Position numbers and translations under genes: made by a program. From positions 9,075,229 through 9,139,228 of the forward strand of contig OX637356.1 of assembly GCA_951799405.1 (NCBI GenBank): a stretch of 64,000 nucleotides of DNA, given 5' to 3'. The notes beneath the pieces are model-generated. The model was given only the letters and a program-made list of their open reading frames with translations. It had not been told where the DNA came from and made no database searches. Source of the stretch: Agapetus fuscipes (taxonomy: Eukaryota; Arthropoda; Insecta; Trichoptera; Glossosomatidae). Positions 12,144 through 23,900 of this stretch are shown here, in pieces (position 1 is the first letter of the stretch; every line of letters starts with the position of its first letter).

Positions 12144-13172
12144 TAACAATGGCTATTTCAAGCCTAATTAGTAATGATTAATCAAGTTGCGGCGCTGTTG
12201 ATCGTAAGCATATCAAATTATCCACAAACCACTTCATCGTCAGTAAATTACGTCTGTACATACCTCGTCACATTTACACTCAACCATTGCGTTTTACAAC
12301 AAATGTATCAAATCAAAACGCTTCGTAGAGGCGCTTGTTTTAATTTCAACACATTTTTTTGGTAAACGCTATGGTCAAGTTTGCACGTCAAGTCTTATAC
12401 TTGGGATACTGGAACCAATTACAATTATGAAAAACAACATCGCGTACATTCTGTTATGTCTACACTGCCATACTAGACAAGTGGCACGTGCACATGTGCT
12501 TAGTATACTTGCCAACACGCTCCCTCAGTTCTTGTTTATCGTATACGCCAATCTTGTCAAATATGACTTTTTCATGCAGTTGTCTTATGAATCAAATTCT
12601 ACACAATCTGAGCTAAGAAAAACCGTAAAACTCGATAATGTGAGAGTTCTTTTAAATATTTTTAAAAAAAAAAAATTGTTTTCATAAGACACATTGGTCC
12701 AGTACCTACACATCGCACGCTTAATAATAAAGAGAAATAACTCGAAAATTGGGAAAATCGAGATTTTGTAATCAAACGCAAGAACAATGCGAGAAGAATA
12801 GGTAGAATGCGACAGCCGTTCAATTTGGATGAATATGTCCGAGATAAAACATCGGCCGCCTCTTTCATCCCATACAAGTTGTACTGGGTGTCTGAACTTT
12901 AAACGTGATTTCCAAACATTCTTGTTTTTTGAGTTATTGCTCTTTATTATTAAACGTGCGACATGCAAACATTGCTCATGTAAAATTTTCTCAATGGCGT
13001 ATACGATAAACAAGAACTAAGGCAGCGAACAGGCAACAACGTATTTCTTACAGAAAAGTATTTCCGTCATAGTCTTCCTTCTTCCTTACTTTTGCCATGT
13101 TCTCCCTACTTAGAAGTACTTCATAACAAGTTATTGCGAACATTGTATTATACAAATGTGGTTATATATTTT

Positions 13173-13432
13173 CCGGTCTATAGCTCAGTTGGTAGAGTGG
13201 TTGCATCCGATGCCGAGAGCTCGGGTTTGAATCCCGTCGAGGTCGTCAGTAATGATTTCTTGTTTCGGTGTTTTCTTCAAACCCAAAATAAAAGGTTTAC
13301 TCAGCCTTCACAAGAAATGAATACAAGCCTTCTCGGGAGCTGGGGAACCCCCACTTTAACTGAAGTAGTTAGCGTAATGCCGGTCCCTTCGGTGAAAACG
13401 CGGCAAGAAGTTACACTACGTGTGTAGATTAG
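13173..13432 (+). repeat. SINE-A (tRNA-like)
   Basis: CCGGTCTATAGCTCAGTTGG, anticodon-arm-like region and B box GGGTTTGAATCCC. The body contains CCCCCACTTTAACTGAAGT and ends GAAGTTACACTACGTGTGTAG. The body after position 75 is not tRNA, so it is a SINE, not a tRNA gene. Confidence 0.85.
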
Positions 13433-13449
13433 TATTCAAAAGCAGATAC

Positions 13450-13675
13450 TATAATAATCTATAATCTAAGTTGCAAGCATATATTCATTTATGCCCACAA
13501 ACAAACACGTGTAGTTCGCGCTTACAAATGCTGAATGTGTACTTACAAATAAAATCCAAACCTCAAATGAACATAAGCCCTACAACGTTTGCCGACCTTC
13601 CCTGACACAGGGGTGACATTGGCAAAGTGAACCATTCTTTACAGTATGGGTAGTCAGCGTCATACCAACCTATAA
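13450..13675 (-). repeat. repeat-C copy
   Basis: TATAATAATCTATAATCTAA at the left and CATACCAACCTATAAGTCAAG at the right; about 225 bp, little diverged. Confidence 0.8.
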
Positions 13676-13929
13676 GTCAAGTAATACGAGATACCTTTTC
13701 TCTAAGTTGCATGAAATTCACATTTGTAAAAATCAAACTTACAAAAATCTGCAAACGACAAGTAACCGTGTTCGTATAAACATAGCGTAGTAGATAAACC
13801 ACCCCATACTGTCTTCCACCCTGCGCAGAATCCTTTTTCATCCCTTGTGCGCAGCGCAGCGGGTGGCTGGACAAACACAGCCTCATCTCGCAGGCTTTCC
13901 GGGCATTCAAGAAAACACCACTGTCGGGA

Positions 13930-13990
13930 GCGGACGTCACTTACACACCCTCTCGTATAAAAACAGCCCATGTTCATGTGAAATGAAGTA
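13930..13990 (+). promoter_or_regulatory. candidate core promoter (CRE-like site and TATA box)
   Basis: GGACGTCAC, a CRE-like half-palindrome, lies about 20 bases before CTCGTATAAAAACAG, a good TATA box at about 13956. It is 850 bp upstream of unc80 exon 1 on the same strand. A spliced 5'UTR from here is possible, but no strong donor was seen before 14800. Confidence 0.3.
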
Positions 13991-14299
13991 TTGTGTGATC
14001 AAGGGGGATCGCAAGTGAATGTTGGTGATTGCAACAGTGATATTAAGTGAAAGTTGGTGATCGGAAATGGGCATTTTCCCATTTATTTTAAAAAGATTGG
14101 CGATCTCTAAAGATGCTGGGTGTTGTAGGTTAATTCATGATATAATTATTTATCTTAAAATAGGTTTTAGATTCCGTCAATATTCTTTTATTACTTTGAA
14201 GTAAAAGATTTCTCTACTAATTCACTATACCTATTTTAATTTCATTATACATTTGATTTTCTGAAGAAAAAAAAATGTTGAAAAATTAATTTACTTTTA

Positions 14300-14725
14300 C
14301 TCAAGCAAGACCCAGTTGCTGTAAGGCTAGATGGACCTTTAGTGACCGGTCTTTGGTAAAGGTATATGAATTTTTCAACCCAGCGAAGACCATATTTGAA
14401 AATACAAATGGTATATTTTTTGTGCTCCGCCGGGATTCGAGCCCACAACCTTCCACTTACGAGTCCGAAATGTTACCACTAGACTACGGTCCGGTCTATG
14501 TCTAGAGTAATAATAATATTAAGATTATTTATTTGGTGAGCGCTGTTTTTGTGTGTATCACACCTCAAGATCCCTCTAATAATGATGACTCTATAGTACT
14601 ACATATCGTTTATTTAATTTTTAAATTACCCATAAATGGTATTTTTTTGTGCTCCGCCGGGATTCGAGCCCACAACCTTCCATTTACGAGTCCGAAGTGC
14701 TGCCACTGGACTACGGATCGGTCAC
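14300..14725 (-). repeat. SINE-B copies upstream of unc80 exon 1
   Basis: One minus copy (14300-14496) carries an intact B box read as GATTCGAGCCC. A second is internally deleted: its 3' part lies at 14505-14577 and its head at 14629-14725. They end 87 bp before the exon 1 acceptor. Confidence 0.8.
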
Positions 14726-14822
14726 AAGACACGTTGCACGATTCTTGGATTTAATATCTCCAAATAAAATGTTTCGTGAATGAATTGAATATATTTTGTT
14801 GTTGTTTTTAGAGCCCTCCAAA

Positions 14823-14960
14823 ATGAGACAGCGTAAATCTTCGATGGATGACTCTCTGAACGACCAGGCGCTGCCGATCCCCATACAGATATTCCTATGG
14901 AGGCAGATATCGCCTTTCATAAGGCCAAAGCTGGGCAAACTGCACGAGGCCACGTGCATG
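14823..14960 (+). CDS. unc80: unc80 exon 1 (residues 1-46)
   Basis: Starts MRQRKSS and runs through PIPIQIFLWRQ to PKLGKLHEATCM, the conserved UNC80 N terminus (the human protein begins MVKRKSS). An acceptor AG at 14810-14811 leaves 11 untranslated bases before the ATG, so an upstream non-coding exon is expected. The donor is ATG|GTAAGT and the exit phase is 0. No longer in-frame start is credible because the acceptor closes the exon. Confidence 0.93.
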
Positions 14961-17900
14961 GTAAGTTCAAACATTTGTTGATGATGATGATGGATGATTT
15001 TTTTCCTGCGGTGCCATTTAATGGTCCAGGACCATCTCAAGGGCGCCATGGCTTCTGGAGAAAAGTAGTGTCTTCAGTTCCTTTCTGAAGGTGGTGGTAG
15101 GCTAGTTCGCGCGAACACCCATGGGCAAATTGTTCCAGGCAACCGGCCCGGCCACCGTTGAAAAGACACAATTAATATAATCACAACGGTTGTAGGATTT
15201 CATGGTCGGCTTTTCTTGCTTGATATTGGTCTTCCGGGCTACTAGTCACCCCTAGCGGAATGGCGACAGAGTCACAGCTACAGGGGCATGGCTACGTGGT
15301 TTATTGTTTTGCCTGCTTGTTTACGTTTCGTTACAATATTTGTAACTTCTTCGAAATAGATAAAAATATATTAAACATGGTTCATTAATTACGTGAAATA
15401 TAATGTGACCGATTTCGCAAACAAACCGTTTGCATCTTCAGGTGGTTTGATGAATACTTATGCCCGCTTTCCACTGCGAGCGGAGCTGACTCCGTACGGA
15501 CTCCGCTCGACTAGCAACAGTAAATTTCATAGAAGTGCTTCCACCGACAGCGAGTCAGCGGAGCGGACTGAGCGAGTACAAAGAGTTACGAAAGTGGTCG
15601 CAGAGTTGAGCGAGTTTCCAGCGGACTCCGTACGGACTCCGCTCGACTAGCAACAGTAAATTTCATAGAAGTGCTTCCACCGACAGCGGAGTGAGCGGAG
15701 CAGGCTGAGCGAGTAAAAATGACTCCGCTGTGTCATGGTCTCGGCCGCTAGTTTTCAACTGACTTCGCTCCCCCGTGCCCCCCGCGCCAACCCGCGTAGT
15801 TGCGTGACAGCGATAAAACACATCATACATGATTTACAAAAACACATCATACATTATTTTATTAATTTGAAAATATTAAAATGTATGTTTTATTTCAAAC
15901 ATCTACATTTTATGTTTAAAGCAAAATAATACATTACTTTTTATGTTTCGAAACAAAAAAAAAATCTTTTATTAATAATTGAAACGTTTGATCTGGGCGT
16001 AGGCTGCAACGAGCTGTCACACACTGCACATCATACATTATTTTATAAATTTGAAAATATTAAAATGTATGTTTTATTTCAAACATCTACTTTTTATGTA
16101 TTAAAGCAAAATAATATATTACTTTTTATTTTTCGAAACAAAAAAACAAACTTTTTTTACTAATAATTAAAACGTTTGATCTGGGCGTAGGCTGCAACGA
16201 GCTGTCACACACTAGTTGGCTCCGCTAAGCCAGCTGTAGATGGAAGGCAAACAACTCTTTCATCTGACTCATCTCATTTCTCGCCTAGCTCACTCCGCCG
16301 AGCTCGTTAGCTGTGGAAGGCAAATACCATTATTTTTTAAAACTCTTTCGCAATGGAAGGCCAAAACTATTTCACTACGCTCCGCTCAGCTATTTCCCGC
16401 TCCCGCTCAGCTATTTCCCGCTCGCAGTGGAAAGCGGGCATTAATGGTCCAGGTACAGAATAAGTCATATCGATACCTTAAAAGTAAAATCTAAATAAAT
16501 GACATATTAAGCTAATATGGGCTTCTCAGATACCTATACCTTTCACTACAATGCACTTTTTCCAATTTTCTACGAGAGAAAACACAAAAATGTGAAAATT
16601 CTTTACTTAAGAAGTTTTTCATGAGCACTTCTTTACAAATTTGTTTTTTCAAATCAGTGAATCAGCACTTTTTTTTAATTAAAAAAAAAATAGATTTGTG
16701 AAGAGAAATGCCATCCACCAACCTAATCTGCCTGGCCAGAAACAGGTATTTTAATATCATCAATGACTAATTCATTATTGTTTATTTTAAGGAATTATTA
16801 ATTAATAATTACCCAATAAAATCTGTTAAACCAGGGTCAAACTTATGGTCAAAGGCCCAGGCGGGGATACAACCAACGTTGCTCTATTCCAAGCCCGCTA
16901 GGATGATCAGCCCACTTGGTCCCCTCGGCCATAACACCGACATTGCGACATACCTTAAAGGTTGCGATACGGCTTTATAGTTCAAATTATGTCATCTAAA
17001 AATTAAAGCTCGGAAGAAGCTACGCGCAGATGTAATAACAAAACGTAGGCAAGAAGACAAAGCAATGGACCACGGTCTACACCTCGTAGGAGCAATATCA
17101 AGCCATGAAAATTTACTTCAAATAATTGCTTAAATGTGAGATTCAATAAAAAAATGATAATTTTGAATAAATCCGGTTGAATGCTCATTGCTCAATCATC
17201 AATTTAAATTTTATTCAAAAACACAGCTTCAATTCATTTTTTTTTGGTTTCGTAAACAATTCCCAAATTCTTTCACTTTGTTCAATGTCAAATAATGTAC
17301 GTATATATAACACAAGTATTTGCACTCGTAACTATGATACATTATTTAACGATAAAAATACATCTAGACATCAATTGCATTTGTAAAATATCTAAAAGCC
17401 AATAATTACATTGTTAGTTTACTCCATCCTGTACCCCGAGTGTAAAACATTTCCTAAAACTCCTCTAGATTGCGTAAATCGAGAAAAATGTACGAAAGCT
17501 ATACTAAATCTATTTAAAAAAATTGATTTACGCGATCGAGGGTAGATTACGTAAATGTTTTTTACTCGGGGTAGGTACTGTACGTAATAGTATGTCTCTA
17601 TGTATATTATATGTACACTTAATTATATTTCTGCTTATATAGACGACTAGCACATAGGTACCTACTTATAAATAGATGCAAAGAAAATCTGCGAACCGGA
17701 AGAAGCTTTTAGCGAGTTCATGTACCTATATTTCCGCGTCGGTTTGTCTGCTAAATATACAGTGGTACCTCAATATACAAATGCCCTAACATACGAGTTA
17801 TTTGAGATACGAGCTGTCGAGCGAGCGAAATTTTGTTTTGAGATACGAGCAACGTGGAAAAGAAACACTCCGAAAAAGTTGCAGCTTCTCATGCATCGGA

Positions 17901-20900
17901 GCTATTTAATGACACTTGCCTAACTCATTCACAAAGGTCCAAGGAAGAAACAAACCTCCTTGGACCTTTTTTTTAATCCGGCGACAAAGGCAAAGACCAG
18001 TGAAGAGAAAAGCAGTGACTAAAATTAAGCATACAGTAGCTTTTAAGTTGTGTGTAAGTTGCATTTAAGTGACCAAAATACAAAAATGTATTTTTTACTT
18101 TCTTGCTATAGCCGAAGGCTATAAAGAAAGTTATGATTTGGTGTAAAAAAAAAATTTCGAGGTTTTCACGGAAATGAGTTGTCCTGGTGCAGGACATGCC
18201 AAAAAACACTATCTTTCAAAAACGTCCGTCTGTATGTATGTATGTATGTATGTATGTATGTATGTATGTATGTATGTATGTATGTGTGTGTGTCACTTTC
18301 CAAAGTATAAGACCTAGAGATACCAAATTTTGGCTACATCAACTTTTTTGGACATGTATTAAGTATGAATAACATGGCATTACACCAACTTGAAAATTCA
18401 AGATGGCTGCCATACAAAAAAAACATAAAATTGCACTTTTCTCAAAAACGGCTCCAAGAATTTTTTTTAAATTTTCAGAGTTGCCATTTATTAGTTTTTA
18501 ACTTAATAAATTAGTTATGGCAATACTCTTACTAATCTGTGTCTATGGGCTGCCATATGAAAAAAACAAACGATTGTGATTTTCTCGACAGTTAAGGGGT
18601 CAACAAAAATATAATGTTCTACAATATTACGGACAACATAAATTTCTACAAATTTACAAAAAAAATTTTTTGAAAAAATAAATATAAAGCACCGTTTACA
18701 CGACCTGAAATTTTAAATCGAAAATATTACAAAAACCTATTAAAATGCAAGATATTTGAATTTGTTTTAGATTTGATAGAAAGAACAAGCTTATCACTTT
18801 AATTCGTAATCATTTTTTTTTTACTTTTTTGAAAATTCAAGATGGCTTCCGAAGAGCTGAAAATTTAAAATGCGATTTTCTCAAAAACGGCTCCGACGAT
18901 TTTTCTGAAATTTTTTGTGAATCCATTTATATAATAGTGCTATCTAATAATTATAATCATTTCTTCATCATAATCTCGATTTAGGGAGTTGCCATATAAA
19001 AGAAAAAAATAATGGAAAAATTCTCGGCAGTTAGAGGGTTAATAAAAAAATAATGTAGTACAAATGTAAAATAATAATAATAACCTATATATTGCCATCA
19101 TTATTTTTTCCAAAAAGTGAATCAAAAGTATAGCCGCCATACAGAGTGAAAATTTTCCATACAAAATGTATTAGCAATTTTCTTGGTAGTCAAAGGGTTA
19201 AAAATAGATAAATGGCTGCGATTCTTAAAATTTTATAAATACCAATAATAATCAGTCGTTACTTTTTCAAAATATAACTAAAAAGTTTACCCACCATACA
19301 AAGTACTAGTTTGCATACAAAAGGGTTCAATGACCATCTATAATAATCTAGAATATAAGTTGCAATGAAATATAAACATTCAAAACTAATATGAAATGCA
19401 TGCCCACAAACAGGTATGTGTAAGTTCGCGCTAACGAATGCTGAATTTGTACTTACAAATTAAACATAAAACTTGCAACTCTTGCCGACCTTCCTTGAAA
19501 CAGGGGTGACATTGACAAAGTGAATTATTTTTTACACTTTGGGAGGACTGAGAAATGCGAGAAAATTGAGATAAAGACTGAATGAAAAAAGAGTGGAGGT
19601 CTATAATAATCTATAATCTATAATCTAAGTTGCAAGGATATATTCATTTAAAGCTCTCAGATGTATGCCCACAAACCAACAAGTGTAGTTCGCGCTTACA
19701 AATGCTGAAAGTGTACTTACAAATAAAATCCAAACCTCAAATGAACATAAGCCCCACAACTTTTGCCGACCTTCCCTGAAACAGGGGTGACATTGGCAAA
19801 GTGAACCATTTTTTACAGTATGGGTGGTCAGCCTCATACCAACCTATAAGTCAAGGAATGGAGGTCGTGAAAGAATTTGATTATCTGGGAAGCAAATTTG
19901 AGTCGAATGCGAAATTGACGAAATAATTGGAAAAGCGCGCTAGTAGAGGAAGAAGTGTAATGGAAACGATTGGAAGAATTGCAAGAAATAGGAAACTTAC
20001 GAAGAATATGAGATCGGCGGTCCACAATGGCATATTGGTTGGTGGAAGTGAGGCTTAATGAATGTGAGCTGAGTAAAGTATGTAAGTACGGTTGAAATGG
20101 CTTACCTGAGAGCAATGGCTGGAAAGACACTGAGTGATAGAGTACGTAATGCTTGAGTGATGAACGAGTGTGGTATAAAAGAGAATATGAGAATGAAAGT
20201 ACAAAAAAGTACGATGAGATGGTTCAGACATCTTGAAAGAAAGGATGATGAACAACTAACGAAGAAAGTGTACAAAGGAAATGTCAGAGGAAAGCGCAGA
20301 AGGGGAAGGCTGAGGAAAGAATGGTTAGACCAAATAGGTGAGATTGCGAAATAATGGATTCTGCAGTATGAGAATAAGAGAAGAGTATGTATGAAAAAGG
20401 TGATGACAGCAAAAAGTGGAGGCGCATCTGCGGAGGTACCGGCCACCCCTAATGAAACGGTGGCAGGATACAGTACAGTACAGTACTGAGGTCAGCTTCA
20501 TACCAACCTATGAGTCGAGGATCTTTCTTGTGTAATTGGTACTTTTTCAAATAAATCAACAAAATATTTATATTCATTTAAGTATTTATATGCCTATATC
20601 CATATTGTACGAGTATGCAGGTACACACCGCGGTGGAATAAAATTGATTTATTATTGATATATTACATTTTTATTGAAACGGCATAAGCTGGTAGATGAT
20701 TCTAGCTTTACATACGTCATACAGTGGGTAAATTTTTGCAAGAAAGTCGAGTACAGATTCTGTGCAATTTTTTTTTATTTTTTTTTTATTCTTTAAATAG
20801 AACATACTTACATACATTTTAACAAATACATATGTCCTAATTATTTACATTTAATATATTATGTATTTTCTGTTTCATCTGTTCTCAATTTATTCTTGAA

Positions 20901-23900
20901 TATATTATATATATTTTCTGTTATATATTTTCTCAATTTATTCTTTCTTCTTGTATGGATTTTTATTCTTGTATGGACACTTAATTGAATTATTTTTATT
21001 ATGTTTTTACACAATATACATTTTACTTATTCAAAAACACGTAACAAAAACAATTGTGGGTAGAATTTTTGGGGCTGGAACGGATTAATGGCATTTCAGT
21101 ACATTAAAATGTGAAAAATTGCTTTGAGATACGAGCAATTTGACATACGAGCAAGGTTACGGAACGAATTAAACTCGTATTGAGGTATCACTGTACTATA
21201 TTCAATGGATATTATATAATTTATATTACTGAGTCATATAGAACTAAAGGAGGCAGTCTATGATTTATTTCGATAATAAGAAATCTCTCCAGGTTTTTGA
21301 GAATGAAATGCTTCGTTGTATTCTTGGACCTGTACCTGAAGGTGACAGGGGGCGCATCGGTACCAACGCGGAGCTGAAGTCCGTCTTTCCAAGATTCAAA
21401 CATTGTGTCGGTAATGAAATCAAGAAGACTTCAGTGGGCCGGACGTGTGCTACGTGCAGAGGACTCCAGGATAATCAGAAATGTTTTAAATGGTGTCCAC
21501 TCCTGTGTCAGACCACTCGGACGTCCCAGGATGCGGTGGTCAGATAAAGTCCTCGAAGTAAGTGGACCATGGAAGGAAGCAGCACAAGACAGAGAGTCCT
21601 GGAGGATTGTGGTGCGGGAGACCCTGAGCCTTCAAAACCGATGAAATTAATGAGATAAATACACTGATGCACAGAGGATGCCATTTTCTGTAAAAAAAAA
21701 ATATACATTTATCTTCTTTTTTTTACTAAGCTACACATAAAGTGTAACTTCTTGCAGGTTTTCCCCGAAGGAGTCACATGTGGCGAGTTAAACCTATAAA
21801 ATTTTACAGGTAAGGGGCTAGCCTTACGCCAACCATTTCAGCTGAAGTGGGGGTTTTCCAGCTCCCGAGGGGGCTGATACTCATTGCTTGTGAAGGCTGA
21901 GTAAATCTTGCCGGTATTTTATTTAGGGTTTGAGATAAACAATGAAATGGGAAATCATTTCTGACACCCTCGGTCGGATTCGAACCTGAGCTCTCGGCAT
22001 TAAATGCAAGCACTCTACCAACTGAGCTATCCACCAGGCATCTTATTATTGAAAAGAAATCTAGATCGCTGCTTTTAGTTCTGTACAACTAAATTACCTA
22101 GTAGATATAATACTTTTACAACCAATAGCTCTATATACTGTTTTATACACTACTACATAAATGTGCTTTTACTATAAGTATATTTATATGTATTTATATT
22201 TACTCAAAATGTTAATGTGTCAAGAAAAACTTAGAGCCACAGTGTTGTATGTGATTTTTACAAATATATTTCGATCATAGATTGAAACAATAATTTAAAT
22301 CATTTTATGATCATGAAACATAAAATGGTCTAAATTATTGCAACAGCATCTGCAATTAGAACCTGTTATTTTAGAAAATGAGGTAAACAGCCTCAAGCAA
22401 ACCCGATTAAAGGAATAGGAAGCTACTATAGATTAAATGTAAATTAAAAGAGTTGCACCAAATAACGGATGATTTCGTAAAACATAGCACTTTAAAATGT
22501 CAACTCAAACTGCTTTTCTGTAAAAAAAAAATGGGTGTCATTAGTAATGTGAACTAATATTACAGAATTACAGATCAGCTTCATATCATCCTATAAGAAG
22601 ATAAGTACAATGAAAAATCAGACATATTAAAATAATGTCTACATAACAATTATCTGAACCTATACGTAAAACATGTGTATATATTTTAGGAAGAAGCATT
22701 TTCTTTCTTCTCTTATACCTCGTTCGTTTCAATTTATTACTTTTATTTGGCTAAGACGGGTTGAGTAATTTGTGCGCGTGAGTTTGTTTTGTCTGTGAGT
22801 ATGAACCTCATTTACAGTCAAATACAAGCTCATCAGCGAATACGTATAAGCGCTCAAGCATACACCTACTCACTAATGCATTTGTACTAAATCCATACGA
22901 TCAACCATTTTGAACGAAAAAGCTTACCCCCTTTTTCACAGCATCCGGTTTCCGTCTGGTATCGGTTCGTGTGAAAGCTTACACATATACCCATACACTA
23001 CACGACTGCCGATCCGACACCGGACCGGACCGTGTGTAAAGGTGCTTACAATGTTACCTATTTAAATAGATCTGTACAGAATATCATTGTTTTATGAAAT
23101 CATTCGGTTGTTTAATGGTGCGTTGTGTATAATATGTGTTCTGACGTGGATCCATTTCTCCCATACATGCCCCTCCACCCGCTGTGTGTTTGCGACTCTC
23201 TATTGGCTGTTTTGTTTTCTCTGTTTACACTACAGTTCTGTCAGCACGCGCCTGGACATCATGTGAGTATAATATAAACAATCCAAAACTAATCAGTTAC
23301 TTGCAAGTAATTTTATTGAATAAACAATCAAAATCCGGAAACATCAGGATAACATCAAAACACAAAATCTTAAAGAATCACGATACAAGAGATTCCGACC
23401 GCAATAATCTACAGAGGCAAAGAGTTACATTACCAGAAGATAAGGGCATGAACAACTGATGTCAAAAATTAAATATAAAAAAGTCTTTTAAGTCAAACTA
23501 GATTAGATTTTTCGAAATTCAGTTTTCATTTTAATTAAATGACAGGATTATGGATGAGTGCAGCTTAAACGAGAATATGAGAGTGAAAGTATAAAGGAAT
23601 ACCATGAGATGGTAAGAGCATATAGGAAGAATGGATTGATCAAATAAGTGAGATTGCGAATGAGTGAGAAAAAGTGAAGAACAAGCATGAAGACATATTT
23701 GATGAATGTTGAGGAAATGAAAAAAATGTGCAATCACAGAAAAAAAAGAGGCACATCTACTGTTACTGGCCACCTCTAGTGGAATGACGGCTGGATACAA
23801 CAACAATAACATAATAAAATTTCAAAACACAATTGGGCCTGGGTAAATTATAGAATATATTTTTCTTTAAGTATAAAAAAATATCAGATAGAGCTCTCTA

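Larger units (their letters stand above)
17760..21193. mobile_element. Tigger/pogo-like termini enclosing nested insertions
   Basis: The left end is CAGTGGTACCTCAATATACA after TA at 17758-17759. The right end, read inward, is CAGTGATACCTCAATACGAG before TA at 21194-21195. Both interiors repeat (A)GATACGAGC / ATACGAGCAA motifs of Tigger-like ends. Around 17930-18010 a frame reads GPRKKQTSLDLFFNPATKAK, like a Tigger transposase C terminus. Whether both ends belong to one 3.4-kb element is inferred. Inside are a TATG array, a repeat-C copy and a LINE-G copy. Confidence 0.5.

Noticed and set aside
12585..13013. 142-codon minus-strand frame
   Set aside because: Biased, hydrophobic/Lys-rich composition typical of chance frames in AT-rich DNA; no family resemblance.
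13173..13245. tRNA gene-like sequence (A and B boxes)
   Set aside because: The same head starts every SINE-A copy and is followed by the same non-tRNA body; the acceptor stem does not close.
18231..18292. CRISPR-like regular repeats
   Set aside because: It is a simple TATG microsatellite in a eukaryotic sequence; no spacers.
22920..23280. Possible additional exon or promoter (CCGG-rich)
   Set aside because: Partial inverted symmetry suggests a small DNA element; no conserved peptide or phase-compatible exon.
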